From: Bacteroidota bacterium
GTDB taxonomy: Bacteria > Bacteroidota > Bacteroidia > Flavobacteriales > Flavobacteriaceae
Reading direction: 5' to 3'
DNA: 9,503 bases
Assembly: GCA_023393485.1 (NCBI GenBank)
Contig: JAEWLD010000183.1
Coordinates: 1 to 9,503, forward strand
Shown here: one piece after another, positions 6,796-9,503 of the stretch
Layout of the letters: every line of letters starts with the position of its first letter
How positions within the stretch are numbered: position 1 is the stretch's first letter
The notes under the pieces: model-generated
Seen by the model: the letters and a program-made list of their open reading frames with translations, nothing else
What the model was told of the DNA's origin: nothing
The model's database searches: none
Made by a program: the position numbers and the translations under genes

Positions 6796-7415
6796 TGAAA
6801 ATCACTTCCGCAGAATTTGTGGTCAGCAACTCCGAAGTGGAAAAATGCCCTAAGGATTTTCTGCCTGAATACGCATTCATCGGGCGGTCAAACGTCGGTA
6901 AATCGTCGTTGATTAATATGCTGACCAACCACAAATCATTGGCAAAAACATCGGGAAGACCGGGAAAAACGCAACTGATCAACCACTTCAAGATCAATGC
7001 GAACTGGTTTTTGGTCGACTTGCCGGGCTATGGCTACGCGCGCGTGTCGAAAAAGGCCAAGGCGACTTTCCAGCAATTCATCACCGATTATTTTGAAAAA
7101 CGGCAGCAGCTTGTTTGCGGTTTCGTGCTGATCGACATCAGGCTCGAAGCCCAAAAAATCGATCTCGAGTTCATGGAATGGCTCGGCGAGAGCGAAATTC
7201 CGTTCTGCATCATTTTTACCAAGGCCGACAAAATCGGGAAGACGAAGGTCGATTCCCACGTTGCGGCCTATCGGAAACAAATGCTGGCTAACAATTGGTC
7301 CGAAATGCCGCAATACTTTGTGACATCGTCGGAAACCGGCGCCGGCAAAGAAGAATTACTCGATTATATCGACGACCTGAACCAGGAAATTTTCAAAAAC
7401 GAAAGCACTTTCTAA
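6795..7415 (+). CDS. engB: Ribosome biogenesis GTP-binding protein EngB (YihA/YsxC)
   Basis: Small TRAFAC-class GTPase needed for assembly of the large ribosomal subunit and usually essential. 206 residues, normal length. All GTPase motifs are visible: G1 GRSNVGKSS at 30-38, G2 threonine Thr59 in GRPGKTQ, G3 DLPGYG at 75-80, G4 TKAD at 142-145 and G5 SSETG at 178-182. The frame is open further upstream inside the hydrolase gene (to 6705), but the family N-terminus MKITSAEFVVS and the TGATG junction fix the start at 6795-6797. It is the second gene of a two-gene unit with the hydrolase and is followed four bases later by a hairpin terminator. Confidence 0.97.
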   Translation: MKITSAEFVVSNSEVEKCPKDFLPEYAFIGRSNVGKSSLINMLTNHKSLAKTSGRPGKTQLINHFKINANWFLVDLPGYGYARVSKKAKATFQQFITDYFEKRQQLVCGFVLIDIRLEAQKIDLEFMEWLGESEIPFCIIFTKADKIGKTKVDSHVAAYRKQMLANNWSEMPQYFVTSSETGAGKEELLDYIDDLNQEIFKNESTF

Positions 7416-7418
7416 TGC

Positions 7419-7445
7419 AAAAAGCCGACAATGAGCCGGCTTTTT
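7419..7445. terminator. Bidirectional intrinsic terminator between engB and the lipoprotein gene
   Basis: Perfect 9-bp stem AAAAAGCCG (7419-7427) with CGGCTTTTT (7437-7445) and a 9-nt loop. The stem carries an A-run on one side and a T-run on the other, so it can end transcription from both directions. It lies 3 nt after the engB stop and about 20 nt beyond the stop of the convergent minus-strand gene. Confidence 0.88.
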
Positions 7446-7466
7446 CTATTGAACAGCAACGCGTAC

Positions 7467-8003
7467 TTATTCTTCGTATTTGTAACGGAACGTACCGTCG
7501 GTCACATTGAAATCAATTGGCGCAGACGGATTTTCCAAATCTTCAACAGTTGTAAACTGGAATGTTCCTTTAACGATTTTTGACGACGTATTGACTTCGG
7601 TAATGGTAATTGTTCCGCTTTTCGTATTCTCTGAAATGTCGTTTGAATTGTCAATCAAATCAATGAAATGCGATGGCGGCGTATCAAACGTTTCCTGCCC
7701 GATCGTGTACGTGCCAACGGCAATGTCACTGCGCTTGAGCCAGATATTGATTTCAGGGTTGCCCCAAATGCCGCCTTGCCTGCCCTGAAGCATCACATAA
7801 TCCTCGATTGGATAGTAACTCCAGATGTTGGTGGTTGAAAAGTCGTTTCCGTTGAACGGATTGTTGGCCTGGAACGTTGTGCCGTTAAGCTTCGCTGTCA
7901 TTGCGAACGCCGGATTGTCTTCAGATCCGCCGTCACTGTCACTGCTACAGCCGAATGCAAACGCAGCCAAAGCCAAAAAAGCCAGTTTGTAAGGATTTCT
8001 CAT
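7467..8003 (-). CDS. Small outer-surface/periplasmic lipoprotein of unknown function
   Basis: I do not recognise a function. The 178-residue product begins with a type II signal peptide: MRNPYKLAFLALAAFAFGC, with the lipidated Cys19 after AFG. It is followed by a Ser/Asp/Gly-rich linker (SSDSDGGSEDN) of the kind seen in Bacteroidota lipoproteins that are carried to the outer membrane or surface. The remainder is Thr/Asn/Ile-rich, predicted mainly beta (for example GTITITEV at 130-137 and KGTFQFTT at 145-152), and ends in GTFRYKYEE. The pattern MTAKLNGTTFQA...VKGTFQF...GTFRYKY resembles small flavobacterial lipoproteins such as the DUF6252 group, from memory only. The frame is open to 8060, but the signal peptide fixes the start at 8001-8003. 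It lies 68 nt after gldC, perhaps with its own weak promoter, and ends at the shared terminator. Confidence 0.82.
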   Translation of the reverse strand: MRNPYKLAFLALAAFAFGCSSDSDGGSEDNPAFAMTAKLNGTTFQANNPFNGNDFSTTNIWSYYPIEDYVMLQGRQGGIWGNPEINIWLKRSDIAVGTYTIGQETFDTPPSHFIDLIDNSNDISENTKSGTITITEVNTSSKIVKGTFQFTTVEDLENPSAPIDFNVTDGTFRYKYEE

Positions 8004-8028
8004 TCTTATTGGTTTAAAAGTTGGCCGG

Positions 8029-8035
8029 CAATATA
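8029..8035 (-). promoter_or_regulatory. Weak candidate -7 element before the lipoprotein gene
   Basis: The minus strand reads TATATTG at 8035-8029, one T short of the consensus TAnnTTTG. It lies about 25 nt upstream of the lipoprotein ATG in the 68-nt gap after gldC. TTG triplets upstream are 15 and 22 nt away, both slightly off the usual distance. It could give the lipoprotein gene its own transcript, but read-through from gldBC is equally possible. Confidence 0.3.
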
Positions 8036-8071
8036 GCGAAGTTTTCAAATCAATTGACAACCAGCGAAAAT

Positions 8072-8407
8072 TTATTTCATCAATTCGAGTTTCTCGGCGA
8101 AATAGGCACAGAAGTCACGCATGGTTCCGGCCATCTTCTCGTCGCCGGTAGCGCGCTGGAATGTATCCGACATCGCCACAAGCGTCTGATGAAAAAACAC
8201 TTTCATCTCATCGACCGGCATGTCCTTGGTCCAAAGGTCAATCCTGAGCGATTCTTTTGCATTGCCGTCCCAAATTGACAAAAGGAACGCTTTGGCCGCC
8301 TGGTTTTCTACGCCGCCGTCTTCTGCCGTCCAACTCAGGGTTTCGGGCACACGGTTTTCATCGAGTCCAATATGGATGTTTATGTCTGAAGTATTATTGT
8401 TTTTCAT
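8072..8407 (-). CDS. gldC: Gliding motility protein GldC
   Basis: A 111-residue soluble protein of the GldC family, which is confined to Bacteroidota. It was found through gliding mutants of Flavobacterium johnsoniae; its biochemical role is not known and it lacks a signal peptide, so it is probably cytoplasmic. The sequence carries recognisable family blocks: DINIHIGLDENRVPETLSW at 8-26, LRIDLWTKDMPVDEMK at 54-69 and MRDFCAYFAEKLEL near the end. The frame extends upstream to 8485 inside gldB, but the family N-terminus and gene overlap point to the ATG at 8405-8407. It overlaps the end of gldB by 14 nt, so translation is probably coupled and the two products made in step. Confidence 0.95.
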   Translation of the reverse strand: MKNNNTSDINIHIGLDENRVPETLSWTAEDGGVENQAAKAFLLSIWDGNAKESLRIDLWTKDMPVDEMKVFFHQTLVAMSDTFQRATGDEKMAGTMRDFCAYFAEKLELMK

Positions 8408-9362
8408 CGATTTTCTTTGGTTTATAACGTGAGCGTTCAAAAATTTCGCGCGCGTCGAGTTTGAGCATTTCCTGCAAAGGCACATCGTTGTTTTCCATAA
8501 ACGACCTTACGATCTGCCAGCCGACCCATTGCCCGACGCGGCCCGGCGAGTCATTGTCGATCTCGAGATAGAATTTTGAAAAAGGCGCAGGCGTAATAAA
8601 GCGCGACGGCAATTTTGAATCAGTATCGTAAAGAAGCTTGTTTTCAATGAAATAACGCCAGATGTAGCTTTCGAATTCCTGACACCAGGTGAGCTGCTGG
8701 GGCGTATAACCGATTTTTTCGGCGTCATCGTATTCGGGAAGCAGCAAATCTTTCACATACAATTGTTTGCCGTAATAAATCATCGATGAAATCAGCATGT
8801 TGTCTTTGGCCGGCGGCACTTTTGTCTGAAGAAACGCCGCGGCAATATCGGGCATCATCTGCCTTTCGGTTAAATTCTGCCTTTCGTACTGATAGATGTC
8901 GGCATAAAACGGATGCGCCGCGCCGAGATACAGCTCAAGCGAAATCAACGCTAGGCCATCGGTATAAACCACTTTGTTGGCCGGGTTTACTTCGCCGATC
9001 ACCGTAATGACTTTGGGCGTTGGCGTAGTCGGGAAATAGTACTTGATATGTTTGAACAACTCTTCGATTTCGGTTTGTTGCCTGCCGAAATTGCCATATT
9101 TCTTCTGGACTTCATTGTAAAGCTCGCGCCACATCGGGTTTGAAAGCCTTTCGGTCCAAATGGCGTCCTCACCGGTGAAGAACTTTGGATATTTGGCGCG
9201 CAAAGCCGGGAAATCCTCAGGTTTAGTCTGGTAAAATATCTTGTCGAAGCGCTCAATCTGGATGGTCATCGGGATTTCCTCGACCGCTTTTTCGGTTTTG
9301 CTTTTCCTGTCGCACGCAGTTATTGCAATAAATAAGAAAAATAATATAAAAACTTTCTTCAT
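8394..9362 (-). CDS. gldB: Gliding motility lipoprotein GldB
   Basis: A 322-residue lipoprotein required for gliding (and, by work on F. johnsoniae, linked to the type IX secretion/gliding machinery). The N-terminus MKKVFILFFLFIAITAC is a type II signal peptide with lipobox ITAC and lipidated Cys17, followed by a charged linker. The body is alpha/beta and rich in Tyr, Phe and Trp, with blocks such as VYTDGLALISLELYLG at 132-147, KIGYTPQQLTWC at 216-227, RYFIENKLLYDTD at 236-248 and SPGRVGQWVGWQIVRSFM at 272-289. No metal-binding HExxH motif is seen. The start ATG at 9360-9362 fits the signal peptide exactly. A TATATTTG promoter element lies about 50 nt upstream. The stop lies 14 nt inside gldC. 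Identification is firm from the sequence blocks plus the neighbour gldC. Confidence 0.95.
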   Translation of the reverse strand: MKKVFILFFLFIAITACDRKSKTEKAVEEIPMTIQIERFDKIFYQTKPEDFPALRAKYPKFFTGEDAIWTERLSNPMWRELYNEVQKKYGNFGRQQTEIEELFKHIKYYFPTTPTPKVITVIGEVNPANKVVYTDGLALISLELYLGAAHPFYADIYQYERQNLTERQMMPDIAAAFLQTKVPPAKDNMLISSMIYYGKQLYVKDLLLPEYDDAEKIGYTPQQLTWCQEFESYIWRYFIENKLLYDTDSKLPSRFITPAPFSKFYLEIDNDSPGRVGQWVGWQIVRSFMENNDVPLQEMLKLDAREIFERSRYKPKKIDEKQ

Positions 9363-9413
9363 TTCTTCGTTAATTTAGCCCTGATTACGGTTGGCGACAC
9401 CAGAAATCCGGTG

Positions 9414-9421
9414 CAAATATA
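9414..9421 (-). promoter_or_regulatory. Candidate -7 element of gldB-gldC
   Basis: The minus strand reads TATATTTG at 9421-9414, an exact match to the Bacteroidota TAnnTTTG box, giving a leader of about 45 nt before gldB. No TTG lies 17-20 nt upstream; the nearest one on that strand is about 27 nt away, so the -33 contact is poor. Just downstream, 9398-9413 forms an imperfect inverted repeat (CACC...GGTG) at the start of the leader. Confidence 0.6.
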
Positions 9422-9452
9422 CGCTTTCCCGTTTTTAATTCCTGATAACAAC

Positions 9453-9503
9453 ATGGGTAAAAAAAGTACGATTGACGTTGCCGCAGTAAACGATTACATA
9501 GTC
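9453..9503 (+). CDS. nadE: N-terminal fragment of a divergent gene, possibly NAD synthetase NadE
   Basis: An open frame starting at the ATG at 9453-9455 runs off the right edge after 17 codons (MGKKSTIDVAAVNDYIV). Nothing diagnostic is visible in so short a piece: the ATP-pyrophosphatase motif SGGIDS of NAD synthetase would lie further on. The guess of NadE (ATP-dependent conversion of nicotinate adenine dinucleotide to NAD) rests on two weak points: the V-x-x-Y/H-I-V-x-W beginning typical of flavobacterial NadE, and a remembered neighbourhood of nadE next to gldB in Flavobacterium. The reading frame itself is plausible because it starts about 90 nt from the divergent gldB with no other gene between. 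No TAnnTTTG promoter is visible on the plus strand in that gap. Confidence 0.45.
   Translation, partial: MGKKSTIDVAAVNDYIV

Noticed and set aside
8004..8060. Upstream extension of the lipoprotein frame
   Set aside because: It would put 19 residues before a perfect type II signal peptide and run through the candidate -7 element.
1..9503. CRISPR array, insertion sequence, tRNA or rRNA, phage or defence genes
   Set aside because: None seen on either strand; gene content and order are those of a conserved core region.

Overview
The window reads as a core chromosomal segment of a member of the Flavobacteriaceae (Bacteroidota), probably Flavobacterium or a close relative. Four things support this: gldB and gldC gliding genes; a division/cell-wall (dcw) cluster in which murE is followed directly by mraY with no murF between; promoter-like elements of the Bacteroidota type (TTG, about 17-20 nt, TAnnTTTG); and the absence of clear Shine-Dalgarno sequences. 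By eye the base composition is in the 40s percent GC, which is high for Flavobacterium.

Layout. Positions 1-5666, minus strand: the start of the dcw operon, read from right to left as mraZ, rsmH (mraW), ftsL, ftsI (class B penicillin-binding protein with a PASTA tail), murE and the first 140 codons of mraY. From mraZ to murE every junction overlaps (about 32, 1, 10 and 4 nt), so these genes are probably co-transcribed and translationally coupled. A 78-nt spacer with a 7-bp tandem repeat separates murE from mraY. Positions 5667-6021: a divergent regulatory region. It holds a promoter-like element for mraZ, a set of 10-bp-spaced TGGGA/TGGTA direct repeats that look like MraZ autoregulatory boxes, two short palindromes, and a strong Bacteroidota promoter for the plus-strand genes. 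Positions 6022-7415, plus strand: an alpha/beta hydrolase followed by engB (yihA/ysxC), joined by a TGATG stop/start overlap. A bidirectional hairpin terminator at 7419-7445 closes this unit and the convergent one. Positions 7467-9362, minus strand: gldB and gldC (14-nt overlap), then a small lipoprotein gene of unknown function. Position 9453 onward, plus strand: the first 17 codons of a divergent gene, tentatively nadE.

How the genes work together. The dcw genes make and polymerise peptidoglycan precursors at the septum: MurE adds the third stem residue (the motif indicates meso-diaminopimelate), MraY makes lipid I, FtsI cross-links, and FtsL is a divisome scaffold. MraZ is the likely regulator of the operon and RsmH modifies 16S rRNA. 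EngB is a ribosome-assembly GTPase. GldB and GldC belong to the Bacteroidota gliding machinery.

I see no mobile element, CRISPR array, RNA gene or clear undescribed system. The most interesting signals are regulatory (the MraZ box array over the mraZ promoter), the uncharacterised hydrolase coupled to engB, and possible distant protease ancestry of GldB. Several start codons were moved from the longest open frame because a promoter element lies inside the extended frame or because the family N-terminus fits better.
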